Assembly: GCF_900102875.1 (NCBI RefSeq)
Contig: NZ_FNGH01000004.1
Coordinates: forward strand, 243,666-307,665
Direction: 5' to 3'
DNA: 64,000 nucleotides
Origin: Franzmannia pantelleriensis
Lineage (GTDB): Bacteria > Pseudomonadota > Gammaproteobacteria > Pseudomonadales > Halomonadaceae
The translations under genes and the position numbers were made by a program. This document shows positions 27,195-36,186 of the stretch, in pieces. The notes under the pieces were generated by a model. That model did no database searches. It was not told where the DNA came from and saw nothing but the letters and a program-made list of their open reading frames with translations. Every line of letters begins with the position of its first letter. Within the stretch, counting starts at the first letter, position 1.

Positions 27195-27216
27195 GGGGCG
27201 CTTCGGCGCCCCTTTT
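27195..27216 (+). terminator. Intrinsic terminator after pstS
   Basis: GGGGCGC-TTCG-GCGCCCC followed by TTTT: a perfect 7-bp GC stem with a UUCG loop. It lies between pstS and the second Pho box and should stop or attenuate read-through into pstC. Confidence 0.85.
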
Positions 27217-27235
27217 GCATGCATGGCAGGCAGGC

Positions 27236-27269
27236 TTGTCACGGTTCTGTCATCTATGCCCCGTACCCT
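27236..27269 (+). promoter_or_regulatory. Pho box and promoter of pstCAB
   Basis: TTGTCAC-GGTT-CTGTCAT (27236-27253) matches the PhoB box at 12 of 14 positions. A TACCCT -10-like hexamer starts exactly 10 bases later (27264). It gives pstC its own phosphate-controlled start downstream of the pstS terminator. Confidence 0.7.
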
Positions 27270-27309
27270 TGCCCTACCTTTTCGCACTCGCCGGGACTGC
27301 CAATCCATC

Positions 27310-29613
27310 ATGAATGACATCTCCCAGTCACCAGAACGCCGACAGATCGCCCCAGGCGGCCGGCGCTCGCTGCTGCCCTCAACCGAGCAGCGCGAGCGGC
27401 TGCGCAAGCGGCGCGCCTTCAAGGACCACTTCTCTCGCTACGGGATCGGTATTGCCGGAGTAGGCGTGGTTGCTGCCCTGGCGATGATCTTCGTCTATCT
27501 GTTCTCTGAAGTGGCACCGATGTTCCGCTCCGCCAGCGTCGATCCCCAGGCCAGCTACAGCGTGCCCGGGGTCGAGACCGACGATGCCCTGGTGCACTTG
27601 AGCCTGGAGCGCTACAACCAGCTCGGAACCAGCTTCTCGCAGCGCGGCAACGTCACCTTCTTCGAGACCGATGACGGCGCCATCCGCACCCAGTTCGAAT
27701 TGCCGATTCCAGAAGATGCCACCACCTCGGCGGTGGCCACTGGGGTCGCCAATGCCAATGCAGTGGCCTACGGCTTCGACAACGGCCAGGTGTCCCTTGG
27801 CGTGCTGGAGTACGCGCTCTCCTACCCGGATAACCAGCGCCACATAGAGCCCGACCTGGCGCTGCCGCTGGGCGATGGACCCATCACCCTCGACGAGCAG
27901 GGGCGCGCCATCGAGGTGCTTGGCGTGCAGGTCAGCGATCGTGGTACCTATATCGCTGGCGCCACCGAGGATGGCGAGCTGCTGCTAGCGTCGTTCGAGC
28001 GTAACGAAAACCTGATGACCGGTGAGGTCACGCTCGAGCAGGACACGGTCACGCTGCCGGCCTTCGACGGCGAGCCGCGCCATATTCTCATCGACGGCCG
28101 TTTTCGGCATCTGTATGTGGCAGACGATGGTGGCCGCATTCACCATTACGATATCGGCAATCTCAACAGTGTCGACTACCTGGGCGCGGTACAGGTCACC
28201 GATCAGGGCCAGGTCACCAAGATGGCCTATCTCAACGGCACGGTGTCGCTGATCGCCGGCACCAGCGATGGCCAGGTACGCCAGTACTTCCCGGTGCGCC
28301 AGAGTGGTGGGCAGCACAGCCTCGAGCACGTACGGGACTTTTCCCGCTACCAGGGCGCCATCACCCATATCGAGCCCGAGTACAATCGCCGCGGCTTTCT
28401 TGTCGGGGACGATCAGGGTTACCTCGGGATTCATCACGCCACGGCGGGGCAGGACGTCTTTCACCGCCAAATGGTCGAGGGGCCGCTGAGCCGGGTTGCG
28501 GTATCGCCGGTGAATAGCATGGCGCTGATCGTCGATGAAAATGCTCAGCTGCAGCGTGCCGAGGTACGGAACCATCACCCGGATATCTCGCTGTCATCGC
28601 TGTGGGGCAAGGTCTGGTACGAAGGACGCAGCGAGCCGCGCTATATCTGGCAGTCCACCGCCTCGACCGATGAGTTCGAGCCCAAGATGAGCCTGATGCC
28701 GCTTACCATCGGCACCCTCAAGGCGGCCTTTTACGCGATGCTGTTCGCCACTCCGCTGGCGCTGATGGGGGCGGTCTATACCGCCTACTTCATGAGCCCA
28801 AGGTTGCGCGGCAAGGTCAAGCCAACTATCGAGATCATGGAGGCGCTGCCGACGGTGATCCTCGGCTTCCTCGCCGGGCTGTGGCTGGCGCCCTTCGTCG
28901 AGGGCAGCCTGCCCGCCGTGTTCAGCGTGCTGCTGCTGATGCCGCTGGCGATGCTGGCCTTTGCCTACGCTTGGAGCCGCCTGCCGGAGCGCGTTCGACG
29001 GCTGGCGCCGGACGGCTGGGAAGCGGTGTTGCTGGTCCCGGTGATTCTGCTGGTGGGCTGGTTCTGCGTGGCCATGAGCCCGCATCTGGAGATCTGGCTG
29101 TTCGACGGCAACATGCGCCAGTGGTTGACCGATATCGGCATCGTCTATGACCAGCGCAATGCCCTGGTGGTGGGTATCGCGATGGGCTTTGCGGTGATCC
29201 CGACAATCTTCTCGATCGCCGAAGATGCGGTGTTCAACGTGCCGCGCCATCTGACCCAGGGCTCTCTGGCGCTGGGCGCGACTCGCTGGCAGACCGTGCT
29301 GGGGGTAGTGCTGCCCACCGCCAGCCCGGGGATGTTCTCGGCGGTGATGATGGGCTTTGGACGCGCAGTGGGCGAGACCATGATCGTGCTGATGGCCACC
29401 GGCAATAGCCCGATCATGAACTTCAACCTCTTCGAAGGCATGCGCACCCTGTCGGCGAACATCGCCGTTGAACTCACCGAAACCGCCGTGGGCTCGAGCC
29501 ACTTCAGGGTGCTGTTCCTCGCTGCCCTGGTACTGCTGGCCATGACCTTTGTGGTCAATACCCTGGCAGAAATCATTCGTCAGCGCCTGCGCAAGCGCTA
29601 CAGCAGCCTCTAA
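27310..29613 (+). CDS. pstC: Phosphate ABC transporter permease with large periplasmic insertion
   Basis: A 767-residue permease, far longer than E. coli PstC (319). Transmembrane helix 1 (about 47-68) is followed by about 390 residues of beta-rich, Gly/Asp-turn sequence that looks like a propeller (units such as VADDGGRIHHYDI and IAGTSDGQVRQYF). The permease core from about residue 465 has the ABC coupling motif ALGATRWQTVLGVVLPTASPG and GFGRAVGETM. Pseudomonas-type PstC proteins have a similar extension. The ATG at 27310 was chosen because upstream in-frame codons cover the terminator and Pho box. It pairs with PstA and PstB. Confidence 0.92.
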   Translation: MNDISQSPERRQIAPGGRRSLLPSTEQRERLRKRRAFKDHFSRYGIGIAGVGVVAALAMIFVYLFSEVAPMFRSASVDPQASYSVPGVETDDALVHLSLERYNQLGTSFSQRGNVTFFETDDGAIRTQFELPIPEDATTSAVATGVANANAVAYGFDNGQVSLGVLEYALSYPDNQRHIEPDLALPLGDGPITLDEQGRAIEVLGVQVSDRGTYIAGATEDGELLLASFERNENLMTGEVTLEQDTVTLPAFDGEPRHILIDGRFRHLYVADDGGRIHHYDIGNLNSVDYLGAVQVTDQGQVTKMAYLNGTVSLIAGTSDGQVRQYFPVRQSGGQHSLEHVRDFSRYQGAITHIEPEYNRRGFLVGDDQGYLGIHHATAGQDVFHRQMVEGPLSRVAVSPVNSMALIVDENAQLQRAEVRNHHPDISLSSLWGKVWYEGRSEPRYIWQSTASTDEFEPKMSLMPLTIGTLKAAFYAMLFATPLALMGAVYTAYFMSPRLRGKVKPTIEIMEALPTVILGFLAGLWLAPFVEGSLPAVFSVLLLMPLAMLAFAYAWSRLPERVRRLAPDGWEAVLLVPVILLVGWFCVAMSPHLEIWLFDGNMRQWLTDIGIVYDQRNALVVGIAMGFAVIPTIFSIAEDAVFNVPRHLTQGSLALGATRWQTVLGVVLPTASPGMFSAVMMGFGRAVGETMIVLMATGNSPIMNFNLFEGMRTLSANIAVELTETAVGSSHFRVLFLAALVLLAMTFVVNTLAEIIRQRLRKRYSSL

Positions 29614-29625
29614 TCCCGGGAGTCG

Positions 29626-31305
29626 ATGATGAAGCAATGGTATAAGAGCGGCGCCCCCTGGATCTGGCTGAACGCCGGGGCTGTCGCCATCTCCGTGATT
29701 ATGGTGTTGGGTCTGATCGGGCTGATCGCCGTGCGCGGTCTGAGCCACTTCTGGCCGGCCGAAATCGTCGAGTTCCAGGTCGGTGACCCGGAGCTTGGGC
29801 TGGGCACAATGGTGGTCGGCGAGCATGTGCGCTCCCAGACCATTCCGGTGCAGGTGGCACGGGATGCCGGTATTAGCGTGCCACCTGAGCTGGGCGAGGG
29901 TGACCTGGTCACCCGCCACCTGATCAAGCAGGGCAATCGTGACGTGACCGGGCGCGACTTCGCCTGGTACCCCGAGCTGCAAATGAGCCAATGGCAGACG
30001 CCACCCGACGCCATGGTGCTGGAGCGCCGCGAGTGGGGAGACTTCTTCGGCTATCCGCTGCGTCTGCTCGAGGATGGCGAAGTGGTGGCCGAAGGTGAGG
30101 GGCTGTGGGACGAACTGCAGGCACGGATTGACCGCGGCAATGAGCTGTTCCGCGAGATACGCCGTATCGAGCGCCGCGACGTTGGGGTGATCAGCGAGCG
30201 CATGGAGGAGCTGCGCCTCCAGCAGCGCGGTCTGCAGCGCGATCCGGATATCGCACCGGAGGCGCTGGCCGATGCGCTGGATCGTATCGAGAGCGAGGGC
30301 GCCTCGCTGCAGGACGAGTTCCAGGTCTTGCGCGAGGAGCTCGATGTGCTACGTCGGGCGAGCCAGCGAGATGTGCTGGTCGCCAGCGTGGCCGGCGGTG
30401 AAGAGGTCGAGATCAACGTCGGTGAGATCGTGCGTGCGGTGCAGCCCAACAGTTTGAGCCTGGGGGGCAAGGTTGCGGCCTATGTGCAGCAGTTCTGGGC
30501 CTTCGTCAGCGACGAGCCGCGTGAAGCCAATACCGCCGGCGGCATCTTTCCGGCGATCTTCGGCACCGTGACCATGGTGCTGCTGATGTCGCTGATCGTC
30601 AGCCCTTTCGGCGTACTGGCGGCCATCTACCTGCGTGAATATGCCAAGCAGGGGCCGCTGCTGCGGCTGATCCGTATCTCGGTCTACAACCTCGCCGGGG
30701 TGCCGTCGATCGTCTACGGGGTGTTCGGCCTGGGCTTCTTCGTCTACACCCTGGGCGGCTCCATCGATGAATTGTTCTACGCCGACCGCTTGCCGTCGCC
30801 GACCTTCGGTTCGCCGGCACTGATCTGGGCCTCGCTGACCCTGGCGCTGCTGACCCTGCCGGTGGTGATCGTCTCCACCGAGGAGGGCCTGGCAAGGATT
30901 CCCTCCTCGGTGCGCCAGGGCAGCCTGGCGCTGGGTGCCACCAAGTCCGAGACACTCTGGAAGGTGGTAGTGCCGCTGGCTACGCCGGCGATGATGACCG
31001 GCATGATCCTGGCGATTGCCCGTGCGGCGGGCGAGGTGGCGCCGCTAATGCTGGTGGGGGTCGTCAAGTTGGCGCCGACGCTGCCAGTGGATGGCAGCTT
31101 CCCCTTCGTGCACCTTGACCGCCAGATCATGCACCTCGGCTTTCATATCTACGATGTCGGCTTCCAGAGCCCCAACGTCGAGGCCGCTCGGCCGCTGGTC
31201 TATGCCACGGCGCTGGTGCTGGTGATTCTGATCATCGTGCTCAACATGACCGCTATCAGCATTCGCAACCGGTTGCGCGAGCGCTATCGTGCCGCGTCCG
31301 ACTGA
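29626..31305 (+). CDS. pstA: Phosphate ABC transporter permease with coiled-coil insertion
   Basis: A 559-residue permease (E. coli PstA is 296). After helix 1 (about 18-38) comes a periplasmic insertion of about 250 residues that includes a heptad-rich coiled coil (about 160-245, IRRIERRDVGVISERMEEL and later QDEFQVLREELDVLRR). The permease core follows from about residue 300 and has the coupling loop LALGATKSETLWKVVVPLAT and ARAAGEVAPLML. PstC and PstA both have enlarged outer domains, which may dock together or with PstS. It starts 12 bases after pstC. Confidence 0.92.
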   Translation: MMKQWYKSGAPWIWLNAGAVAISVIMVLGLIGLIAVRGLSHFWPAEIVEFQVGDPELGLGTMVVGEHVRSQTIPVQVARDAGISVPPELGEGDLVTRHLIKQGNRDVTGRDFAWYPELQMSQWQTPPDAMVLERREWGDFFGYPLRLLEDGEVVAEGEGLWDELQARIDRGNELFREIRRIERRDVGVISERMEELRLQQRGLQRDPDIAPEALADALDRIESEGASLQDEFQVLREELDVLRRASQRDVLVASVAGGEEVEINVGEIVRAVQPNSLSLGGKVAAYVQQFWAFVSDEPREANTAGGIFPAIFGTVTMVLLMSLIVSPFGVLAAIYLREYAKQGPLLRLIRISVYNLAGVPSIVYGVFGLGFFVYTLGGSIDELFYADRLPSPTFGSPALIWASLTLALLTLPVVIVSTEEGLARIPSSVRQGSLALGATKSETLWKVVVPLATPAMMTGMILAIARAAGEVAPLMLVGVVKLAPTLPVDGSFPFVHLDRQIMHLGFHIYDVGFQSPNVEAARPLVYATALVLVILIIVLNMTAISIRNRLRERYRAASD

Positions 31306-31365
31306 CGGCAACCCGACTGTACGGCGGCGGCTTGGGCCGCCACCACGATACTCAAGAGGCGAGAG

Positions 31366-32181
31366 ATGACTTCCATGACGTCAGCCATGACCACCGCCAG
31401 CCATCGCGACGCCATGCGTGGCATGGGCAAGACCACCTTCAAGGTGCGCGACCTCAACCTCTACTACGGCAAGGACCAGGCGCTAAAGGGCATCGACCTG
31501 GATATTCCGGCCAACAAGGTCACCGCCTTTATCGGCCCGTCGGGCTGTGGCAAGTCGACGTTGCTGCGCTGCTTCAACCGCATGAACGATCTGGTCGATA
31601 TCTGCCGCATCGAGGGGGAAATTCTGCTCGATGACGAGAACATCTACGATCGCGGCGTCGATGTTGCCGAACTGCGCCGCAAGGTAGGGATGGTGTTCCA
31701 GAAGCCCAACCCCTTTCCCAAGTCGATCTACGAGAACGTCGCCTATGGACTGCGCCTGCAGGGGGTTAACAGCAAGTCGGTGCTCGATGAGGTGGTGGAG
31801 CGTTCGTTGCGTGGCGCGGCACTCTGGGACGAGGTCAAGGACCGCCTCGGCGACAACGCCTTCGGCCTCTCCGGCGGCCAGCAGCAGCGCTTGGTGATCG
31901 CCCGGGCCATCGCCATCGAGCCGGAGGTGATCCTGCTCGACGAGCCGGCCTCGGCGCTGGACCCGATCTCGACGCTGAAGATCGAGGAGCTGATCCACGA
32001 GCTCAAGGAGCAGTACACCATTCTTATCGTCACCCACAACATGCAGCAGGCGGCCAGGGTCTCCGACTATACCGCCTTCATGTACCTGGGCGATCTGGTC
32101 GAGTTCGGCGAGACCAACACCATCTTTACCGAGCCCGAGAAAAAGCAGACCGAGGACTATATCACCGGCCGCTACGGCTAA
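31366..32181 (+). CDS. pstB: Phosphate ABC transporter ATP-binding protein
   Basis: A 271-residue ATPase that drives the PstCA permease. Walker A is GPSGCGKST (57-65), the signature is [14 protein letters not shown] and Walker B is VILLDEPAS, with the switch histidine in IVTHNMQQ. The ATG at 31366 follows GAGGCGAGAG; later in-frame ATGs (31375, 31387) are also possible. The usual last genes phoU and phoBR are not downstream, where the arsenic cluster begins instead. Confidence 0.95.
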   Translation: MTSMTSAMTTASHRDAMRGMGKTTFKVRDLNLYYGKDQALKGIDLDIPANKVTAFIGPSGCGKSTLLRCFNRMNDLVDICRIEGEILLDDENIYDRGVDVAELRRKVGMVFQKPNPFPKSIYENVAYGLRLQGVNSKSVLDEVVERSLRGAALWDEVKDRLGDNAFGLSGGQQQRLVIARAIAIEPEVILLDEPASALDPISTLKIEELIHELKEQYTILIVTHNMQQAARVSDYTAFMYLGDLVEFGETNTIFTEPEKKQTEDYITGRYG

Positions 32182-32194
32182 GCCTGAATGCCAG

Positions 32195-32252
32195 GCGGGG
32201 CTGTTCAGCTGCAAGTTCAGCCCCGCAGGCAGGCCGCCGAGTGCGGCTTTTT
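32195..32252 (+). terminator. Terminator region after pstB
   Basis: Two hairpins lie in tandem. GCGGGGCTG (32195-32203) pairs with CAGCCCCGC (32218-32226) over a 14-base loop. Then GCCGC-CGAGT-GCGGC is followed by TTTTT (32233-32252), a standard intrinsic terminator. Together they separate the pst operon from the arsenic promoter. Confidence 0.75.
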
Positions 32253-32262
32253 CTTGGTCATT

Positions 32263-32288
32263 ACATATATGGTATTTTGCATATATGT
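32263..32288. promoter_or_regulatory. Probable ArsR operator upstream of the GAPDH-arsJ operon
   Basis: ACATATATG (32263-32271) and CATATATGT (32280-32288) form a perfect 9-bp inverted repeat with an 8-base spacer, 36 bases before the GAPDH start. The core CATATATGGTATT-NN-GCATAT recurs at the acr3 promoter (37298-37322, other strand), the only other place I see it. ArsR, encoded in between, is the natural ligand; this assignment is inferred. Confidence 0.65.
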
Positions 32289-32324
32289 CAGTGGCGATAT
32301 CGTAACGATTGGTGGGAGAAAAAC

Positions 32325-33356
32325 ATGAGCGTAAGCATCGGCATCAATGGCTTCGGGCGTATCGGTCGCCTGGCCCTGCGCAGCCTGTGGGCCAGCGTCG
32401 AGGCCGGCGCGGTGGAGATCGCGCGCATCAACGACCCGGGCGGTGACGCCGCTACCTTCGCCCATCTGCTCGAATTCGACTCGGTACACGGCCACTGGTC
32501 GCCGGGGCAGGGCATCGTGGCGCAGCAGGATGCCATCGTCATCGACGGCCGACGCATCGCCTTCAGCGCCAACCGCGAGCTCGGCGACAGCGACTGGTCG
32601 GCCTGCCGGGTGGCCATCGAGTGCTCCGGCAAGATGAAGACCCAGGAAAAACTCAACGCCTACCTCGACCAGGGCGTCGAGCGGGTGGTGGTCAGCGCCC
32701 CGGTCAAGGAGGCGGGCGTGCTCAACCTGGTGGTCGGCGTCAACGACGACCTCTACGACCCGGACCAGCACCGCATCGTCACTGCGGCCAGCTGCACCAC
32801 CAACTGTCTGGCGCCGGTGGTCAAGGTGATCCACGAGACCTACGGCATCCGCCACGGTTCGATGACCACGGTGCACGACATCACCAACACCCAGACCATC
32901 CTCGATGCTCCGCACAAGGATTTACGTCGCGCCCGGGCCTGCGGCATGAGCCTGATTCCCACCACCACCGGTTCGGCCAAGGCGATCACCGCAATCTTCC
33001 CCGAGCTCGAGGGCAAGCTCAACGGCCACGCGGTACGCGTGCCGCTGGCCAACGCCTCGCTCACCGACATGGTCTTCGAGCTCGAGCGCGAGGTCTCGGT
33101 CGCAGAGGTCAATGCCGCGCTCGAGGCCGCGGCAGAAGGGCCGCTGGCTGGCATACTCGGCTACGAGGAGCGACCGCTGGTCTCCATCGACTACCGCAGC
33201 GACCCGCGCAGTTCGATCATCGACGCGCTCTCGACCATGGTCGTCAACGGCACCCAGCTCAAGCTCTACGCCTGGTACGACAACGAGTTCGGCTATGCCA
33301 ACCGCACTGCCGAGCTGGCGCTGAAGGTTGGTGGCGTGCAGGTGGCCCGTGGCTGA
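32325..33356 (+). CDS. ArsJ-associated glyceraldehyde-3-phosphate dehydrogenase
   Basis: A 343-residue type I GAPDH. It has an NAD site [13 protein letters not shown] at the N-terminus, the catalytic cysteine C157 in [12 protein letters not shown] and the C-terminal [11 protein letters not shown]. In arsenic clusters this paralogue uses arsenate in place of phosphate to make unstable 1-arseno-3-phosphoglycerate, which ArsJ exports. It differs from a housekeeping gapA in context: it is next to arsJ and under an ArsR-type operator. The ATG at 32325 follows GGGAG; upstream in-frame codons cross the operator. ArsJ follows at once. Confidence 0.92.
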   Translation: MSVSIGINGFGRIGRLALRSLWASVEAGAVEIARINDPGGDAATFAHLLEFDSVHGHWSPGQGIVAQQDAIVIDGRRIAFSANRELGDSDWSACRVAIECSGKMKTQEKLNAYLDQGVERVVVSAPVKEAGVLNLVVGVNDDLYDPDQHRIVTAASCTTNCLAPVVKVIHETYGIRHGSMTTVHDITNTQTILDAPHKDLRRARACGMSLIPTTTGSAKAITAIFPELEGKLNGHAVRVPLANASLTDMVFELEREVSVAEVNAALEAAAEGPLAGILGYEERPLVSIDYRSDPRSSIIDALSTMVVNGTQLKLYAWYDNEFGYANRTAELALKVGGVQVARG

Positions 33357-33360
33357 GGCG

Positions 33361-34593
33361 ATGTCGTTGCTGGCGAGGGTCAGGCAGCTGCCCTTCGAGG
33401 TGCGCCAGTACCTGCTGATCACCGGCAACTACTGGGCCTTCACCCTCACCGACGGCGCGCTGCGCATGCTGGTGGTGCTCTACTTCAGCCAGTTGGGCTA
33501 CTCGCCGCTTGAAGTGGCCATGCTGTTCCTGTTCTACGAGGCGTTCGGCGTGGTCACCAACCTGGTGGGCGGCTGGCTCGGCGCGCGGCTGGGGCTCAAT
33601 CGCACCATGAACGTCGGGCTCGGTCTGCAGATCGTCGCCCTGGCGATGCTCCTGGTCCCCGCCGGCATGCTCACGGTGGTATGGGTGATGGCCGCCCAGG
33701 CGCTGTCGGGGATCGCCAAGGACCTCAACAAGATGAGCGCCAAGAGCGCGGTCAAGGTGCTGGTGCCCAAGGAGAGCGCCAGCGCCGGCAGCGCGCTCTA
33801 CCGCTGGGTGGCGATGCTCACCGGCTCCAAGAATGCCCTCAAGGGGCTGGGGTTCTTTCTCGGCGGGCTGCTGCTCACGCTGATCGGCTTCCAGGGCGCG
33901 GTACTGGCCATGGCGTTGATGCTCAGCGGGGTGCTGGGGCTGTCGCTGTGGCGGCTGCGCGCCGACCTGGGCCGTCAGAAGGCCAAGCCCAAGTTCTCCG
34001 AAGTGTTCTCCAAGTCGCGAGCGGTCAATGTGCTGTCGGCCGCTAGACTGTGCCTGTTCGCCTCCCGCGATGTGTGGTTCGTGGTGGCGCTGCCGGTATT
34101 TCTCTACGATCAGCACGGCTGGAGCCAGTGGACCGTGGGCGGCCTGCTGGCGGTGTGGGTGATCGGCTACGGTGGGGTGCAGACCCAGGCGCCCAGGCTG
34201 ACCCGCCTGATGAGCGGCGAGGCGCGGGTGATCACCGCCGGCTGGGCCGCGGCCTTGGCGCTGCTTGGCGTGGCCCTGGCGCTGCTGCCGCTGACCGCGG
34301 TGGGCTGGCTGGTGGCGGGGCTGCTGGCCTTTGGGGTACTGTTTGCCATCAACTCCAGCTGGCATAGCTACCTGATCGTGCACTATGCGCGTGCCGACGG
34401 CGTGTCGATGGACGTCGGCTTCTACTACATGGCCAACGCCATGGGCCGGCTTATCGGCACGCTGCTCTCCGGCTGGCTATACATGGCCCACGGCCTCAGC
34501 GCCTGCCTGTGGGTAGCGGCGGCGCTGGTCGCCGCCAGCGCCTTGATGGCCCTGGCGCTGCCGCGCCAGGCCGATACCGCGGTCGCCGATTAG
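33361..34593 (+). CDS. arsJ: ArsJ, organoarsenical (1-arseno-3-phosphoglycerate) exporter
   Basis: A 410-residue major facilitator protein with about 11-12 membrane helices. The N-terminal YLLITGNYWAFTLTDGALRM and the loop GIAKDLNKMSAKSAVK are distinctive of ArsJ. It removes 1-arseno-3-phosphoglycerate, so arsenate is detoxified without reduction. The start could also be the GTG at 33349, which overlaps the GAPDH stop; I used the ATG at 33361. The tight spacing fits the known GAPDH-ArsJ functional pair. A structured repeat follows. Confidence 0.92.
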   Translation: MSLLARVRQLPFEVRQYLLITGNYWAFTLTDGALRMLVVLYFSQLGYSPLEVAMLFLFYEAFGVVTNLVGGWLGARLGLNRTMNVGLGLQIVALAMLLVPAGMLTVVWVMAAQALSGIAKDLNKMSAKSAVKVLVPKESASAGSALYRWVAMLTGSKNALKGLGFFLGGLLLTLIGFQGAVLAMALMLSGVLGLSLWRLRADLGRQKAKPKFSEVFSKSRAVNVLSAARLCLFASRDVWFVVALPVFLYDQHGWSQWTVGGLLAVWVIGYGGVQTQAPRLTRLMSGEARVITAGWAAALALLGVALALLPLTAVGWLVAGLLAFGVLFAINSSWHSYLIVHYARADGVSMDVGFYYMANAMGRLIGTLLSGWLYMAHGLSACLWVAAALVAASALMALALPRQADTAVAD

Positions 34594-34608
34594 GGTAGGG
34601 TTACCGCA

Positions 34609-34727
34609 GCGAGGGACGCCGGGGACAGGTCGAAGAGGAGGTTTGCGCCATGGATGGCGCAAGGTAGCGCCCAGGGAAGGGTTTACAGCGCCTCCTCGCA
34701 GGCCTGTCGACGGATCAGTTCCGAGCG
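34609..34727 (+). repeat. Structured intergenic repeat, copy 2
   Basis: Related to the element at 15081. The outer stem reads CCGGGGACAGGTC against GGCCTGTCGACGG, so an A-U pair of copy 1 has become C-G (ATAGG/CCTAT to ACAGG/CCTGT). The GAGGAGG/CCTCCTC stem and TTGCGCC/GGCGCAA hairpin are unchanged. Hairpin 2 is CCC-AGGGAA-GGG. The closing pair uses a G-U (GGGAC/GTTCC). It separates arsJ from arsR. Confidence 0.9.
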
Positions 34728-34811
34728 GTGCTGCCTATCTGCGATAGCCCTGCCGATCAGGACCATCAAGTTGAATGCGTCAATATCATAGAAATAATCA
34801 AGAGAGGCCCC

Positions 34812-35156
34812 GTGCAACCGCTACGCCTGTTCAAATGCCTGGCCGACGACACCCGCCTGATGCTGATGCTGCTGATCCGCGAGGAGGGCGAGCTATGCGT
34901 GTGCGAGATGACCCACGTGCTTGAGGAGTCGCAGCCCAAGGTGTCGCGGCACCTGGCCCAGCTGCGCGGCTGTGGCCTGGTGGTCGACCGGCGCGACGGC
35001 CAGTGGGTCTACTACCGGCTGGCGCCGACGCTGCCGTCCTGGGCGCTGGACGTCCTGAGCGCCGCCGCCGAGGGCGACCCGCAGCGCATTCAGGCGGGTT
35101 TGGCGCGGCTGGCGGCGATGGGCAATCGCCCCGAGCGACGCGCGGCGCTGTGTTGA
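34812..35156 (+). CDS. arsR: ArsR family arsenic-responsive repressor
   Basis: A 114-residue winged-helix repressor. The arsenic-binding motif ELCVCEM (C29, C31) lies at the start of the DNA-binding helices and is followed by LEESQPKVSRHLAQLRGCGL, the recognition helix. GTG at 34812 was chosen: AGAGAGG lies just upstream and similarity begins with PLRLFKCLADDTRL. In-frame codons further upstream add an unrelated sequence. It lies between the GAPDH-arsJ operon and the leftward acr3 operon and converges with the latter, with its stop 2 bases from that of the next gene. Confidence 0.92.
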   Translation: MQPLRLFKCLADDTRLMLMLLIREEGELCVCEMTHVLEESQPKVSRHLAQLRGCGLVVDRRDGQWVYYRLAPTLPSWALDVLSAAAEGDPQRIQAGLARLAAMGNRPERRAALC

Positions 35157-35158
35157 CG

Positions 35159-36124
35159 CTATGTTTCGCTCGGTGAAGGAATCAGCCAGCGCGGCACCCA
35201 ACGTAGATAGGCGACCATGCCGAACAGCTCGACCAGCGACTGAAACACGATCACCACCACCGCGATCTGCCAGGCCTCGGGCAGGGTCAAGGCGATGGGC
35301 AGCACCACGAACGAATTGCGGGTGCCGAAGCTGAATGTGAGGGTGCGTGCCGGCCCTGGCGCGAGGCCGAACCCACGCCCCAGCAGCCTGCCCAGTAGCG
35401 CCGCCAGCAGCAGATAGGCGAGAAAGATCGCCAGCACCTGCAGCAGGATGCTGCCCAGGCCACCTAGACCTGTCACCTGAGAGGCGGCGATCGCCAGCAC
35501 CACCAGCGCCAACAACGGGACCGGCAGCGCGCCGAGGCCCTCTACCAGCCGCTTGGCGCCGGCCCGGCGCTTGGCCAGGCGCTCGGTCAGCCAGGCCAGG
35601 GCCAGCGGGGTGAGGATAAGGCCTGCGAAGGCGCCGAGCAGCTGGGTGCTGAGCACCATTTGGAACCACCCCGGACCGAGAAATAGCCACAGGTAGGCGG
35701 GTAGCGCGACGATCTGCCCCAATAGCAGTAGCGGTGCTGCGGCAATGGCGCGCCCCGCATCTCCCCTGCCCAGATGCGTAAAGCTAATGAACCAATCGGT
35801 GCACGGCACCAGCAGCACCAGCAGTACACCGGCCTGCACTGCCGCGGACAGCGGCAGCAGGCTTGTGGCCACGCCCACCAGCAGCGGAATTAGCACGAAG
35901 TTACCCAGCAGCAGCGCGGCGATAAAGCGCCAATCCCTTACACCACGGCGAACCTGCAGCAGTGGGATCTGGGTAAAGGTGGCATACAGCAGGCCGCCGA
36001 GCAGCGGCCACAGCAGTGGCTCCAGCATCGCCGCCAGCGTTGGCCGCCACAGTCCCAGTGCCAGGCCGGCCAGGATGCACGCCAGGTAGATCCAGGCCTG
36101 GTGGCGCTCCATTCGCTCGCGCAT
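35159..36124 (-). CDS. ACR3/SBF-like permease, second transporter of the arsenic cluster
   Basis: A 321-residue membrane protein with about ten helices, of the bile-acid/arsenite (SBF/ACR3) superfamily. Its key loop reads LLVPCTDWFISFTHLGRGDA, which parallels the ACR3 loop APCTAMVFVWSYLTRGDA and keeps the cysteine, but the surrounding residues differ. A GTRNSFVVLP segment marks the second repeat. It follows acr3 by 62 bases on the same strand, so it is probably in the ArsR regulon. It may export arsenite, another metalloid, or an organic arsenical; sequence does not decide. Confidence 0.75.
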   Translation of the reverse strand: MRERMERHQAWIYLACILAGLALGLWRPTLAAMLEPLLWPLLGGLLYATFTQIPLLQVRRGVRDWRFIAALLLGNFVLIPLLVGVATSLLPLSAAVQAGVLLVLLVPCTDWFISFTHLGRGDAGRAIAAAPLLLLGQIVALPAYLWLFLGPGWFQMVLSTQLLGAFAGLILTPLALAWLTERLAKRRAGAKRLVEGLGALPVPLLALVVLAIAASQVTGLGGLGSILLQVLAIFLAYLLLAALLGRLLGRGFGLAPGPARTLTFSFGTRNSFVVLPIALTLPEAWQIAVVVIVFQSLVELFGMVAYLRWVPRWLIPSPSET

Positions 36125-36186
36125 CAGAACGCGGTCTCCTCGTCAGTGGGACGATGCAGCCATCGTACCTGAAGGAAGCCTCTGCG

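Noticed and set aside
28594..29991. His/Gln-rich minus-strand frame opposite pstC/pstA
   Set aside because: Antisense of two real genes; the His/Gln bias arises from Leu/Ile/Val and Met codons on the other strand.
32182..32324. phoU expected after pstB
   Set aside because: Only a terminator and the arsenic operator are present; no phoU fragment is visible.
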